A DNA stretch of 64,000 bases. Source: Parabacteroides distasonis ATCC 8503. Its GTDB lineage: Bacteria; Bacteroidota; Bacteroidia; Bacteroidales; Tannerellaceae. Below the pieces are notes generated by a model. That model was given only the letters and a program-made list of their open reading frames with translations, had not been told where the DNA came from and did not search any database. The position numbers were made by a program, and so were the translations under genes. Numbering within the stretch: the first letter of the stretch is position 1; each line of letters opens with the position of its first letter. Positions 55,324-64,000 of the stretch are shown here, one piece after another. Location of the stretch: assembly GCF_000012845.1 (NCBI RefSeq), contig NC_009615.1, forward strand, positions 2,934,501-2,998,500, written 5' to 3'.

Positions 55324-55372
55324 TTTATTTAAACCTACACACGGATGTAATCTCTTTGCAAAACCGGACACT

Positions 55373-55380
55373 TACTTTTG
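55373..55380 (+). promoter_or_regulatory. Predicted -7 element of the TonB receptor/phosphoesterase operon
   Basis: TACTTTTG matches TAnnTTTG 41 bases before the ATG at 55422. A TTTG occurs 14 bases upstream (55355-55358), shorter than the usual spacing. Confidence 0.4.
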
Positions 55381-55421
55381 CGCCGTAAAAGATATTTAGG
55401 TTTAATTTTAAAAAGATTATT

Positions 55422-58400
55422 ATGAGGATGTTTAACAAACTTACATGCAGGCTGCTTGCCTGTTTGTTATTTTTTAATTGCTTGCCGGCTCTCTTGTCTG
55501 CGCAAGGAACGCAAGCGATTATCACCGGTACGGTCATGGATAATAAAGGGGAATCGGTGATCGGAGCCACGATCCAAGTCAAGAATGAATCTACCGGATT
55601 CTTCACGGGTTCTATCACGAACGATAAAGGAGAATACACCATCAAGCAGCTTCCGCTAGGTTCTCCTTATACCGTTACAGCTTCTTATATCGGTTATGGA
55701 GAACAGAAAAAGACAGGATACGCATTGAACCAAGGGGATATGCTTCGAGTGGATTTCAAGCTGGCGGAGGAATCGGTGGAGATACAAGCCGTCGAGGTAA
55801 TCGCTAATTCCTTGAAGAACATGGTTCCGAAGATCGGTGCGGCAACATCTATCTCCGCTCAAAATATCACGAAGCTTCCTGTAAACGGCCGTAACTTCAC
55901 ATCCCTAATGGATCTCTCGCCATTGAGTAGCGGAGGAAATATCGCCGGGCAATTATCATCCTCAACGAATTACACCATCGACGGTATGACGGCTAAAGGA
56001 ACCGTAGCGAGCGGAACGACTTCCGGCGCTTATACGATATCCATGGAAGCCGTCCGCGAATTTGAGGTGGTAACCAATCAATATGACGTGACCAACGGAC
56101 GTTCCGGGGGCGGCACCGTGAGCGCTGTCACGAAATCAGGAACCAATACTTTCACCGGAAGTGTATTCGGATTCGGTCGTGCCGATTGGTTATCCAGCTC
56201 CTATGATATACGGGGAAATAAATCGACTTCCGACTTCTCTACCTATCAATATGGTTTCTCTTTGGGAGGCCCGATCGTGAAAGACCGTGCGCACTTCTAT
56301 GTCGTATGGGATCACCAACAGGATTCCCGTCCGATTTATATAGCGGATATCAAGACGGCGGCGGACGAGTCTCGCTATAATGTCACTCAATCTACGCTAG
56401 ACCGTTATCTGGATATCGCCCGTACTAAATACGGAGTCTCCAATGATCCTCAATTCGGGGAGTTCGGCAAGAAGAAGCAGACGAACGCAGTCTTCGCCCG
56501 TATCGACTGGCAGTTGAACGCTACCAACTTGTTAACCATTCGCAATAATTTCATCAACGAGGATAATAAACAGAGCGAGAGCGATAACTCCAGCATCAAT
56601 CTTTACGAGGTTTGGATCGACCGCAAATCGCATAACAACAGCTTACTCGCTACCTTACGCTCGGTATTAAGCCCAAAGCTGACCAACGAGTTGAAGCTTC
56701 AACATTTCTTGGTTTACGAGGCCACGACCCCGAACAAGCAATTGCCAAGCTCTAATATCCCAAGAGCAATCGTAGAGAACGTGGAATCTATATCTGGTGA
56801 CAAAAGCATGTACACTTCCATCCAACTTGGAGGTCAACGCTACGCTCCCGAACATTTTAAGGATAATGTACTTCAATTGGTAGACAATATGTATTATAAT
56901 ACGGACCGCATCAACTATACATTCGGAGCGGACTTCATGTACACCAATATGAAATCACTCTACGGTAGTGAGATGAACGGACGGTTTTATTTCACGGGAC
57001 TGGATAATTTCGAGCATATGACTCCTTACCGCTATGCCCGGGAAATCGCCTTGGTAGATGATCCTACCGTAAAGATGAATACCTTGAACTCCGCTATCTA
57101 CGGACAATTACAAACGAAGCTTTTCACCGGATTCGAGGTCATGGCCGGTATCCGTGCGGATTATACCCGTTATTTCAACCACGCGAACTTTAACCAGACT
57201 GTTTATGACGAACTAGGCTTACGTACGGACAACGTAATCTCCACCTTCCAATTGCAACCCCGCATTCAATTCACGTGGGACGTGAATGATAAACATCAAG
57301 ATATTATCCGCCTTGGCGCCGGTATCTTCGGTTCGGATTTAAACAACTATTCCATGATCAACAATATGCTGTTCGACGGTACGAAGGTAGCGTCCGTGGA
57401 TATACAAGGCAATTTGGTTCCGACACCGAATTTCCCGGCATACCGCAAAGATCCTTCTACCGCTCCGGGCGTTGATTTATTCAACAACCCGAATATCCAA
57501 AAGATCAGCACGATCAATATGAATAGTAAGGATGCCCGTGTACCGGTAGTATATAAGTTGAACGCCAGCTACACGCATTTCTTCTCCGATCGCTTGCGGG
57601 TAGGTATCAGTGCTTACGCCAACTGGGCACGCCATAATTATATGTACGTAGACCGTAATATGGTGGATGAGCCTTACTTCCGTATCGCCGCCGAGGGGAA
57701 TCGTGGCGTGTTCGTCCCCGCCGAGAGTATCAATACCAAGAACGGAGCTACCGACTGGATGCAAGGACGTAAAAGTGATAAGGTAGGCCGTGTGCTGGAA
57801 TTAATCAGCGATGGAAAAATCAACCAATACGCATTCGTGGTAGATGGAACTTGGCGTTATTTCAAGGATGGCGAGCTTTCTTTCAGCTATACGTGGAACG
57901 ATTCCAAGGATAACACCTCTTACAACGGTAACGTAGCGAATACAGCGACTCTAGCCTTGATGGTAAAAGATGATCCTCGTGATTTGAGTACCATGACTTA
58001 CTCGGACAACCAATTCCGCCATAAGGTCGTATTCTACGGTACGGCTCCTTCTTTCTGGGGAATCAGCGTAGGCTTGCGTTTCTCCGGAATCGGTGGAACC
58101 CGCTACTCTTTAGCGGTTAGTGGTAATATGAACGGTGATTTCGTATCATCCAACGACTTGGCTTATATCTATGACCCGAACGATAGTAATACGCCTCAAT
58201 ATCTTCGTGAGGGTATCCAAGCGATCTTGGACAACCCGGAAGCGGAGAAGAGCGTAAAAGATTATATCCGTAAAAACTATGGGAAGGTTGCCGAGCGTAA
58301 CGGTGGCGTAAATGGCTTCTACGGTACTTTCGATTTGCGCTTGAACAAGAACTTCAAGATCTATAAGACTCATTCCATCGAGGCCTCGATAGACTTTTTC

Positions 58401-58589
58401 AATTTCCTGAATATGCTGAACAAGGACTGGGGTGCCGGACATAATCTAGGCAAGCAGAATATCTACTCCATCAAGAGTTTTGACGCGGAGAAGAAGCAAT
58501 ACGTATATAACGTAAACAAAAACACGGGTGTATCCAATATGAACGGAAACCCTTGGCAGATTCAAATCGGCGTACGTTATAAATTCTAA
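55422..58589 (+). CDS. TonB-dependent outer-membrane receptor without SusD partner
   Basis: A 1055-residue receptor. The signal peptide (MRMFNKLTCRLLACLLFFNCLPALLSAQ) is followed by a carboxypeptidase-regulatory domain (AIITGTVMDNKGESVIGATI), a plug with ISAQNITKLPVNGRNFTSLMDLSP and a long barrel ending NPWQIQIGVRYKF. The plug wording (NGRNF, GGTVSAVTKSGTNTFTGS) is that of the Oar-like group, not SusC, and there is no SusD gene beside it. It is followed after 38 bases by an exported phosphoesterase, so the pair may handle uptake of a phosphate-ester substrate. Confidence 0.9.
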   Translation: MRMFNKLTCRLLACLLFFNCLPALLSAQGTQAIITGTVMDNKGESVIGATIQVKNESTGFFTGSITNDKGEYTIKQLPLGSPYTVTASYIGYGEQKKTGYALNQGDMLRVDFKLAEESVEIQAVEVIANSLKNMVPKIGAATSISAQNITKLPVNGRNFTSLMDLSPLSSGGNIAGQLSSSTNYTIDGMTAKGTVASGTTSGAYTISMEAVREFEVVTNQYDVTNGRSGGGTVSAVTKSGTNTFTGSVFGFGRADWLSSSYDIRGNKSTSDFSTYQYGFSLGGPIVKDRAHFYVVWDHQQDSRPIYIADIKTAADESRYNVTQSTLDRYLDIARTKYGVSNDPQFGEFGKKKQTNAVFARIDWQLNATNLLTIRNNFINEDNKQSESDNSSINLYEVWIDRKSHNNSLLATLRSVLSPKLTNELKLQHFLVYEATTPNKQLPSSNIPRAIVENVESISGDKSMYTSIQLGGQRYAPEHFKDNVLQLVDNMYYNTDRINYTFGADFMYTNMKSLYGSEMNGRFYFTGLDNFEHMTPYRYAREIALVDDPTVKMNTLNSAIYGQLQTKLFTGFEVMAGIRADYTRYFNHANFNQTVYDELGLRTDNVISTFQLQPRIQFTWDVNDKHQDIIRLGAGIFGSDLNNYSMINNMLFDGTKVASVDIQGNLVPTPNFPAYRKDPSTAPGVDLFNNPNIQKISTINMNSKDARVPVVYKLNASYTHFFSDRLRVGISAYANWARHNYMYVDRNMVDEPYFRIAAEGNRGVFVPAESINTKNGATDWMQGRKSDKVGRVLELISDGKINQYAFVVDGTWRYFKDGELSFSYTWNDSKDNTSYNGNVANTATLALMVKDDPRDLSTMTYSDNQFRHKVVFYGTAPSFWGISVGLRFSGIGGTRYSLAVSGNMNGDFVSSNDLAYIYDPNDSNTPQYLREGIQAILDNPEAEKSVKDYIRKNYGKVAERNGGVNGFYGTFDLRLNKNFKIYKTHSIEASIDFFNFLNMLNKDWGAGHNLGKQNIYSIKSFDAEKKQYVYNVNKNTGVSNMNGNPWQIQIGVRYKF

Positions 58590-58627
58590 CTAACATATTC
58601 TATATTCAAATCATAAAAAAAATTACG

Positions 58628-60046
58628 ATGAAGAAACAATTCTTATCATTCACGCTTTTACTTGCGTTATCCACTTGGATAGCGCAAGCCGCTACCGTAA
58701 GAGGCACTGTATCCGATACGGCAGGCAAACCGCTACAAGGCGTAGTCGTTACGGATGGTTATAATTTCACGCAAACAAATGAGCGGGGAGAATATAGCCT
58801 AGATTCGAATCTGGACAAAAGCCGCTTTGTCTACCTCTCCGTACCGGGTGACTATGAGATCGAGCAAACAAAAGGTATACCGGATCTTTTCTATCAGCAA
58901 CTTGATAAAAGTAAGGAGATCAATGAATATGATTTTACGCTCACCCCTAGGAAACAGCCAATCGACGGGTTTGTCTACTTGGCAATCTCCGATCCTCAGA
59001 CCATCGACGAACGGCAGATGAAACGTTTCCGTGAAGAGACCATCCCCGACTTGAAGCAGACTATAGAGCGCTACCAAGGAAAAGAGGTCTACGGTATGGC
59101 GCTGGGAGACATTACTTGGGATCGCATGGATTTATTCACTCCTTATAAGGAAGCGGTCTCGGTCTTAGGCATCCCGATGTTCTCCGTGATCGGCAATCAC
59201 GACCACGACTTACGTTACCCGGCCTTATCCAATCAAAAGGTAACCGAGGAGAGCTATGCGGAGCGTATCTACGAGGATCATTTCGGCCCTTACAATTATT
59301 CGTTCAATGTCGGGGATGCACATATCATCACCTTAAAAGATATTGATTATTATAAAGACAAGAAATATGACGAACGCTTCGGAAAGGAACAACTGGAATG
59401 GCTGAAAAACGACCTGAGTTACGTTAAACCCGGGACACTTGTATTTATCAACGTACATGCCCCGGTATTCAACCAGACGGATAAAGGGGGAGGAAACGCC
59501 GAGGACGCTGAGAGCCTGAAAGAGATCGTCGGCCCTTATAATGTCCATATCTTCGCTGGACATACGCATTTCTTCGAGAACAACCAAGTCACACCGAATC
59601 TGTACGAGCATAATATCGGAGCCGCTTGCGGAGCTTGGTGGGCCGGCCATGTAAATCGGTGCGGCGCCCCGAACGGTTATCTGGTCGTTGAGGTGAAAGG
59701 GAATGCCGCTACTTGGTATTATAAGGCAACCGGCCATGATTCGGATTATCAATTCAGGGTTTATAGGCCGAATGAGTTCAAATCGCAAGCGGATTACCTA
59801 GTGGTGAACGTATGGGATTGGGACCCGACCTACCAAGTTACATGGAGCGAAAACGGCATAGAGAAAGGTCGCATGGAGCAATTCGATGATGAAGACCAAG
59901 ACTATATCGACATGCACGGAAAACCTTCCGGATATCATACATCGCACTTATTCCGTTGCCACCCTTCTGCCGGAGTCAAAGACGTACAGATCAAGGTTAT
60001 CAACCGATTTGGCGAGACCTTTACTAAAAATGTAACACTCCCGTAA
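58628..60046 (+). CDS. Exported calcineurin-like phosphoesterase
   Basis: A 472-residue protein with a signal peptide (MKKQFLSFTLLLALSTWIAQA), an N-terminal beta-sandwich domain (ATVRGTVSDTAGKPLQGVVV), the metallophosphoesterase core with LAISDPQ, ALGDITWD, VIGNHDHDLR, INVHAPVF and FAGHTHFFEN motifs, and a C-terminal domain typical of the metallophosphatase N/C family of Bacteroidota. Two metal ions should be bound by the Asp, Asn and His of these motifs. Substrate unknown. Second gene of an operon with the TonB receptor. Confidence 0.9.
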   Translation: MKKQFLSFTLLLALSTWIAQAATVRGTVSDTAGKPLQGVVVTDGYNFTQTNERGEYSLDSNLDKSRFVYLSVPGDYEIEQTKGIPDLFYQQLDKSKEINEYDFTLTPRKQPIDGFVYLAISDPQTIDERQMKRFREETIPDLKQTIERYQGKEVYGMALGDITWDRMDLFTPYKEAVSVLGIPMFSVIGNHDHDLRYPALSNQKVTEESYAERIYEDHFGPYNYSFNVGDAHIITLKDIDYYKDKKYDERFGKEQLEWLKNDLSYVKPGTLVFINVHAPVFNQTDKGGGNAEDAESLKEIVGPYNVHIFAGHTHFFENNQVTPNLYEHNIGAACGAWWAGHVNRCGAPNGYLVVEVKGNAATWYYKATGHDSDYQFRVYRPNEFKSQADYLVVNVWDWDPTYQVTWSENGIEKGRMEQFDDEDQDYIDMHGKPSGYHTSHLFRCHPSAGVKDVQIKVINRFGETFTKNVTLP

Positions 60047-60068
60047 TCAAATCGTAACAAGTGGCATT

Positions 60069-60207
60069 TACTTTTGTATCGATAAAATGTAGAAAACTCT
60101 CATTACATATTAATGTTAGAATCATTACAAAGGAACAAACCAAACCTTATTCCTAACTTTGAACGGCAACTCGGCTTTCGGCGGAAGGCGGTTGCCGTTA
60201 TTTTTTT
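60069..60207 (+). terminator. Terminator of the phosphoesterase operon, with possible small-RNA promoter
   Basis: AACGGCAAC (60162-60170) pairs with GTTGCCGTT (60191-60199), a perfect 9-base stem whose loop has its own pairing, followed by seven T. It is 116 bases beyond the phosphoesterase stop. TACTTTTG at 60069-60076 is a full -7 match just after that stop, so a transcript of about 125 bases could be made independently. No -33 element is clear. Confidence 0.7.
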
Positions 60208-60232
60208 GAGGATATATCCCATTCTTAACGGG

Positions 60233-60283
60233 AAAAGTTTCGAGTTCATTCGAAACTTTTGTACTTTTACGCAAAAGTTTCGA
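60233..60283 (+). promoter_or_regulatory. Triple AAAAGTTTCGA repeat before the DUF4143 ATPase
   Basis: AAAAGTTTCGA occurs at 60233-60243, as reverse complement at 60250-60260 and again directly at 60273-60283. The first two form a hairpin with a 6-base loop, and the second and third could form another with a 12-base loop. The third copy ends 2 bases before the ATG at 60286, so pairing or a bound protein there would block translation or transcription start. Confidence 0.6.
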
Positions 60284-60285
60284 GT

Positions 60286-61557
60286 ATGGACGATAGATTT
60301 AAGACATTAGAGAAGTATAACCTATGGGGTGGAAACGATTTTCCAACAGGCTATAAACGGCAAGATTATTTAGATAGGATATTATCCTACACCGGAAACA
60401 GATTAATCAAAGTCTTGGTAGGACAGCGACGTGTAGGGAAAAGCTATCTCCTTCGTCAGTTAGCTAGCCATCTCGCCAATAGTGGAGTAAATCCCCGAAA
60501 TATATTCTTCATTAACTGTGAGCTATCCGCCTTCTATTTTTTGAAAACCAATGAAGATCTTGATTCCCTGTTTAATCTCTACTTAAAACAAATAAATCCT
60601 CAAGGTCGTATCTATCTGTTCATTGACGAAATCCAAAATGTAGAGGGATGGGAACGCTTCGCCAACTCATACTCACAAGACTATACCGCCGAATATGAGT
60701 TATTCATTAGTGGCTCCAACTCTAAAATGCTATCTGGAGAACTCGCCACGTTATTAGCCGGACGTTATGTGGAATTTGCCATCTATCCTTTTTCATACAC
60801 AGAGTTTCTTGGAATCACCCAAAAAGAAAACAACAAGGTACACTACCTAGAATATATGCAAAGTAGTGGTATGCCTGAATTATACCATCTATCTCAACCA
60901 GAAGTACAAAGAAATTATATATCCGCATTAAAAGACACCGTATTACTACGTGATATCATACAAAGACAAAACATAAAAGACGCTAAGTTGCTTGAGGACA
61001 TTTTTGTCTATCTGGTAAATAACGCATCTAATTTAATATCAATTCGGAATATCACCAATTATTTCAAGAGCTCGGGAAGGAAGACCAGCTATGATACGAT
61101 CGCCTCCTACATTAGTTACATAGAGGACACTTTTTTGGTACATAAAGTCGAGAAATACCAAATCAAGGGAAAGGAGACCATCGCCGGGAATTGTAAGTAT
61201 TACATCAATGACCTAGGTTTCAACAATTATTTATATCAAGGCTTTGGCTACGGCATTGGGTATAAACTAGAAAACCTCATTTATCTAGATTTATTAAGGG
61301 CCGGCTATCAAATATACGTAGGCAGCATAAAGAACAAAGAGGTGGATTTCGTCGCTATCAAAGGAGAGAGGGTTATCTATCTCCAATCCACTTATTTACT
61401 AATCGACAAAGAAACCATCGAACGGGAATATGCCTCGTTAGAGGCCATTGAGGATAATTACGAGAAGATCGTTGTCTCGCTCGATGATTTGCCGCTTCCT
61501 TCCAAAGAAGGAATAAAGCACGTACAAGCATGGAATTTATCCCATGCCATTCTCTAA
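60286..61557 (+). CDS. AAA_14/DUF4143 ATP-binding protein
   Basis: A 423-residue P-loop ATPase of a family with many paralogs in Bacteroidales. It has VLVGQRRVGKSYLLRQL as Walker A, YLFIDEIQNVEGWERF as Walker B, the ISGSNSKMLSGELATLLAGRYVEF sensor region, a winged-helix-like middle and the DUF4143 C terminus (GYQIYVGSIKNKEVDFVAIKG). The start at 60286 is preferred to 60259 because the family begins near this point and the third repeat copy ends just before it. Function not established. Confidence 0.88.
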   Translation: MDDRFKTLEKYNLWGGNDFPTGYKRQDYLDRILSYTGNRLIKVLVGQRRVGKSYLLRQLASHLANSGVNPRNIFFINCELSAFYFLKTNEDLDSLFNLYLKQINPQGRIYLFIDEIQNVEGWERFANSYSQDYTAEYELFISGSNSKMLSGELATLLAGRYVEFAIYPFSYTEFLGITQKENNKVHYLEYMQSSGMPELYHLSQPEVQRNYISALKDTVLLRDIIQRQNIKDAKLLEDIFVYLVNNASNLISIRNITNYFKSSGRKTSYDTIASYISYIEDTFLVHKVEKYQIKGKETIAGNCKYYINDLGFNNYLYQGFGYGIGYKLENLIYLDLLRAGYQIYVGSIKNKEVDFVAIKGERVIYLQSTYLLIDKETIEREYASLEAIEDNYEKIVVSLDDLPLPSKEGIKHVQAWNLSHAIL

Positions 61558-61810
61558 AATCAAGGTTTGTTTTCGGATCTAGCCCTTCCTATAAGCTCAC
61601 AAAAAAAGCACCTTGGCATTTTGTCAATTTGTAAACTCAACTGCCCGAGAATCACTTTTTTCGGGCAAACGTACAGCTTATCCCCAAATACGAGAAAAAA
61701 TATTAGCAATCATTTGTCTTATACGGCATTAGTTAAAAACAGCCTTTTATCCTAGCGAATTTAATTCATCCTAATTCATATCCTATAGCTTATCCGGGCT
61801 ATCTCATTGA

Positions 61811-61932
61811 GTTACGACAGGGATATAACAGGGTTACGATGCCCATTCATGAGTACTAACAACCCTATTCATGACTGTTTACGATGCCCAACGGCACTAC
61901 TGTCGTTGCCAAACACGACTAGTCGCACTGCC
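61811..61932. repeat. 22/23-bp word array E
   Basis: Related words recur with spacings of 22 and 23 bases: GTTACGA at 61811 and 61833, then GATGCCC or CAACCCT or GTTGCC cores aligned at 61837, 61860, 61882, 61904 and 61926. Copies are more diverged than in the other arrays, and the sequence also contains small palindromes such as CGACTAGTCG (61916-61925). Confidence 0.6.
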
Positions 61933-62119
61933 TTTTACCACCTATCGTGTGTAAAAAGTGGTCCTTTTGCATGAAAAAGGCTATTTATACCCCTCCGATC
62001 TCCCCTACTTCATACCTCTCTCAAAAAGGGTATGTCACGATATCCCCCTTATATCAATCAAAAAGATCGAATACCGTCCATTTCACCAACAAAGCCCTTA
62101 TCTACCCTTATCAACAAAT

Positions 62120-62150
62120 AAGGGGAAACAGCGCAATACTGTCTCCCCTT
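62120..62150 (-). terminator. Possible terminator hairpin downstream of the DUF6383 gene
   Basis: 62120-62131 and 62139-62150 pair at 11 of 12 positions (core AAGGGGAAACAG with CTGTCTCCCCTT). On the minus strand only a weak T-rich tail follows, and it lies about 170 bases past the stop, so its assignment is uncertain. Confidence 0.4.
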
Positions 62151-62316
62151 GCCTTTGATCCGTTTCCATCCTCACGGAAGTACTTACGGATGAACTTTAA
62201 TTTATTACTTTAGTATTAATATTAATCCATTCCCGCTTGTTCGCCCTCTCGGGGTACTTGGATAATCCGCACGGGAATGATTTTCGATTTATCTTTTCAT
62301 TATTCCTTTACATGTC

Positions 62317-64000
62317 TTATTTAACGACCACCTTTACAGTCTCGTCGCCAACCGTTACAAGAACGATTCCAGCAGGAACAGCGATCGTAGCGTTATCGGA
62401 AGTGACAACTGTCTCTGCCAACGGCATACCCAACAAGTTGCGAACATAAGCCGTCTCGCCTTGAGCGCCTTGGATCGTTACGGAACCGGCGTTGCCGATC
62501 ACTACGACAGAAGAAGACGCAGAGTTATCGATAGACTCATTAGATGTAGGATTACCCTCACCTACTGTTACCGGCAACGCTTTAGAAGTATCAGAAGTAA
62601 AGCCTAACTTACCGTTCAACGCATACAAATATTTTGTAGGTTGGTCTACCGGTCTCACCGAATAACCGGCATCCAACTTCGTGATATAAAATTTGAAGTT
62701 ATTTATACCTCCAAGGCAAACATCTTCCTTAGCTTCTGCCGCAACAACCACATTCTTTCCGTTTACAGTTGTATTGATCGTATCGACACCTGCTAAAGTA
62801 GCCGGACGGAAAATGGCTTTAACATCTGTATTCTGATCAGCTTCAGCTCCATAAGTACCTTCCAAACCATAGTTCTCGTCATAAGTAAACTTAGCTTGAG
62901 CCTCATTCCAATAACGTAATGAGTCTTGAGCGAAATACAAGAAATTTCTTACCGGAGCAACGGAGTCACCTTCAGCGATACCTTTAGAGATATAGAAAGA
63001 AGGAAGCTCTGCCTTGCTATCCGCCGTATCCAACCAGAAAGTCAAACCCTCCGCGCCAATGATACCCTCAAGGATACCATTCTTATTTTCCTTCAAGGAG
63101 ATCGAACCTTCCTCACTATCCAATGTCGCATGTCTCGGAACAGCATCCAAGCTAGCACCCATCTGGAAGAAATCTACCACTACTTTCGCATAATCCGCCT
63201 TTTCCGCACCAACTAGATCTTCATCGAAGCTAGGAGTATTCACATCCACTTTCAACATTTTAGCGTCAGGCTTGACAACTTCATTATAATTATCGGCAGC
63301 CTCGTCAGCGTCAAGAGCCTCATCCAAGCAGATTACGGAATAAGTGCCGTCAACATTCTTCTTGAATACCAAGCGAGAAAGATAGTCCGCTTTCTTATCG
63401 TTGTAATCAACCAACTTATAGTCGGAACTCTCATGCTTCAAACCCTTCTTATCGTCAACCAAATAGTAAGCTTGAATAGTCAACATATCCGCTTTCTTCT
63501 TAGCCACCTCGTCATCCTTCAAATAGATGTACTCAACATTATTTTTAACAGCCTCTGCCTTCTCCAAGCTCCAAGCGTAGCTCTTAGCGGCATCACTTAC
63601 CGGCTCAAATTTAGAACCATCGGTATTATAGTTCATATACACTTTCTCTACGGCAACAGAGGACTCGCCATTAAATACCAACTGAGCCTTTTGCTTCAAT
63701 TGAGCGTCAGAAAGAGCCAAGAAGCCATCATTAGCGCTTACGGCAACTAATTTGATATTCTCGGCAGGAATATCACCAACCGAAGTCTTTACGGCTTGAT
63801 AAATTCCAGCCTTGTCTGTCTTATACAAATTAGCATTAAACGTTTCATTCGTCTCAAGATTCTTAAACGTAACAGCACCGGAACCCTGCATACTTACAAT
63901 TACCCATTGTGCAACAGGAGCCTTCAAGTCAACCTTAGCAGGAGCCAAAGCCTCGTTAGAGAAAGAAGCGGTAGCACGAGCCTCTTCAGTTTTCGCATAC
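62317..64000 (-). CDS. DUF6383-type secreted surface protein (5' end outside window)
   Basis: The frame is open to the right edge, so the start and signal peptide are not visible; the visible part is about 561 residues. It consists of an acidic, strand-rich body without a family I can name. The C-terminal 60 residues (SVTIQGAQGETAYVRNLLG, then IVLVTVGDETVKVVVK) fit DUF6383 and resemble the type A C-terminal sorting domain of type IX secretion cargo. Such proteins are frequent in Parabacteroides. No partner gene is in the window. Confidence 0.75.
   Translation of the reverse strand, partial: YAKTEEARATASFSNEALAPAKVDLKAPVAQWVIVSMQGSGAVTFKNLETNETFNANLYKTDKAGIYQAVKTSVGDIPAENIKLVAVSANDGFLALSDAQLKQKAQLVFNGESSVAVEKVYMNYNTDGSKFEPVSDAAKSYAWSLEKAEAVKNNVEYIYLKDDEVAKKKADMLTIQAYYLVDDKKGLKHESSDYKLVDYNDKKADYLSRLVFKKNVDGTYSVICLDEALDADEAADNYNEVVKPDAKMLKVDVNTPSFDEDLVGAEKADYAKVVVDFFQMGASLDAVPRHATLDSEEGSISLKENKNGILEGIIGAEGLTFWLDTADSKAELPSFYISKGIAEGDSVAPVRNFLYFAQDSLRYWNEAQAKFTYDENYGLEGTYGAEADQNTDVKAIFRPATLAGVDTINTTVNGKNVVVAAEAKEDVCLGGINNFKFYITKLDAGYSVRPVDQPTKYLYALNGKLGFTSDTSKALPVTVGEGNPTSNESIDNSASSSVVVIGNAGSVTIQGAQGETAYVRNLLGMPLAETVVTSDNATIAVPAGIVLVTVGDETVKVVVK

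Larger units (their letters stand above)
61558..62316. other. 759-base intergenic region without a credible gene
   Basis: Short open frames here (for example 61947-62213) have no recognisable protein, signal or start context. What the region does hold: a possible hairpin GCCCGA...TCGGGC near 61643-61675, word array E at 61811-61932, a longer hairpin at 62120-62150 and a CATTCCCG...CGGGAATG inverted pair around 62229-62279 just after the DUF6383 gene. Either of the last two could end the minus-strand transcript. Confidence 0.6.

Noticed and set aside
61947..62213. 88-codon open frame in the gene-free region
   Set aside because: Composition and sequence (many Ser, Pro, Tyr, no domain) look random, with no promoter or start context.

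Overview
The window reads as a chromosomal segment of a gut Bacteroidota bacterium, most likely Parabacteroides (close to P. distasonis). The grounds are two SusC/SusD pairs, lipoproteins with an acidic tract after the acylated cysteine, promoters of the Bacteroidota type (TTTG, about 19 bases, TAnnTTTG), a dcw cluster with an FtsL-like protein and a PASTA penicillin-binding protein, and a DUF6383-type surface protein at the right edge. No rRNA, tRNA, CRISPR array, insertion sequence or prophage was seen.

Layout. 1-6960 (minus): division and cell-wall cluster rsmH, ftsL-like, PBP, murE, mraY, murD (cut by the window edge). 7437-9248 (plus): a two-gene acyltransferase operon resembling the glycine-lipid genes glsA/glsB. 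9353-13737 (minus): a YjbH-like C-terminal half, a large repeat-bearing lipoprotein and a YjbH-like N-terminal half. 14357-30802: housekeeping and conserved genes (cardiolipin synthase, rsmD, DUF3822, RecD-like helicase, rsmI, yjjG, apbE, prfC, rfbD, DUF4924, a short Mur-ligase-like protein, a CxxCH lipoprotein, DUF6057). 30818-32386: AAA-ATPase/PD-(D/E)XK protein. 32620-50464: surface nutrient uptake, with a beta-propeller lipoprotein, SusD/SusC pair 1, an MBL-fold hydrolase, GH20 hexosaminidase, S9 peptidase and SusC/SusD pair 2. 50644-54333: purL. 54602-61557: a secreted protein, a TonB receptor with a phosphoesterase, and an AAA_14/DUF4143 ATPase. 62317-64000 (minus): DUF6383-type protein, 5' end missing.

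Two sets of non-coding structure stand out. First, three intergenic regions upstream of surface operons carry long, separated inverted repeats that enclose a recognisable promoter: 13805-14021 (YjbH/lipoprotein operon), 38870-39084 (SusC1 versus MBL hydrolase) and 45278-45652 (SusC2). They look like invertible phase-variation promoters. By promoter orientation, the first and third are OFF for the surface operon here and the second is ON for SusC1. The first two share a repeat core (GACTAG, then AAACGWTCGTTT), which suggests one recombinase; none is encoded in this window. Second, six intergenic regions carry short tandem arrays of 22-23 bp words (7195, 14147, 22408, 33832, 40081, 61811) with internal mirror symmetry and strict unit length. 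Two of them share the same words; the others use different words.

Functionally, the window joins cell-wall synthesis with a variable outer surface. Envelope precursors and lipids come from the left block. The SusCD pairs, hexosaminidase, S9 peptidase and phosphoesterase suggest use of host glycoprotein or glycan material. All family assignments are from reading the proteins by eye, without database searches.
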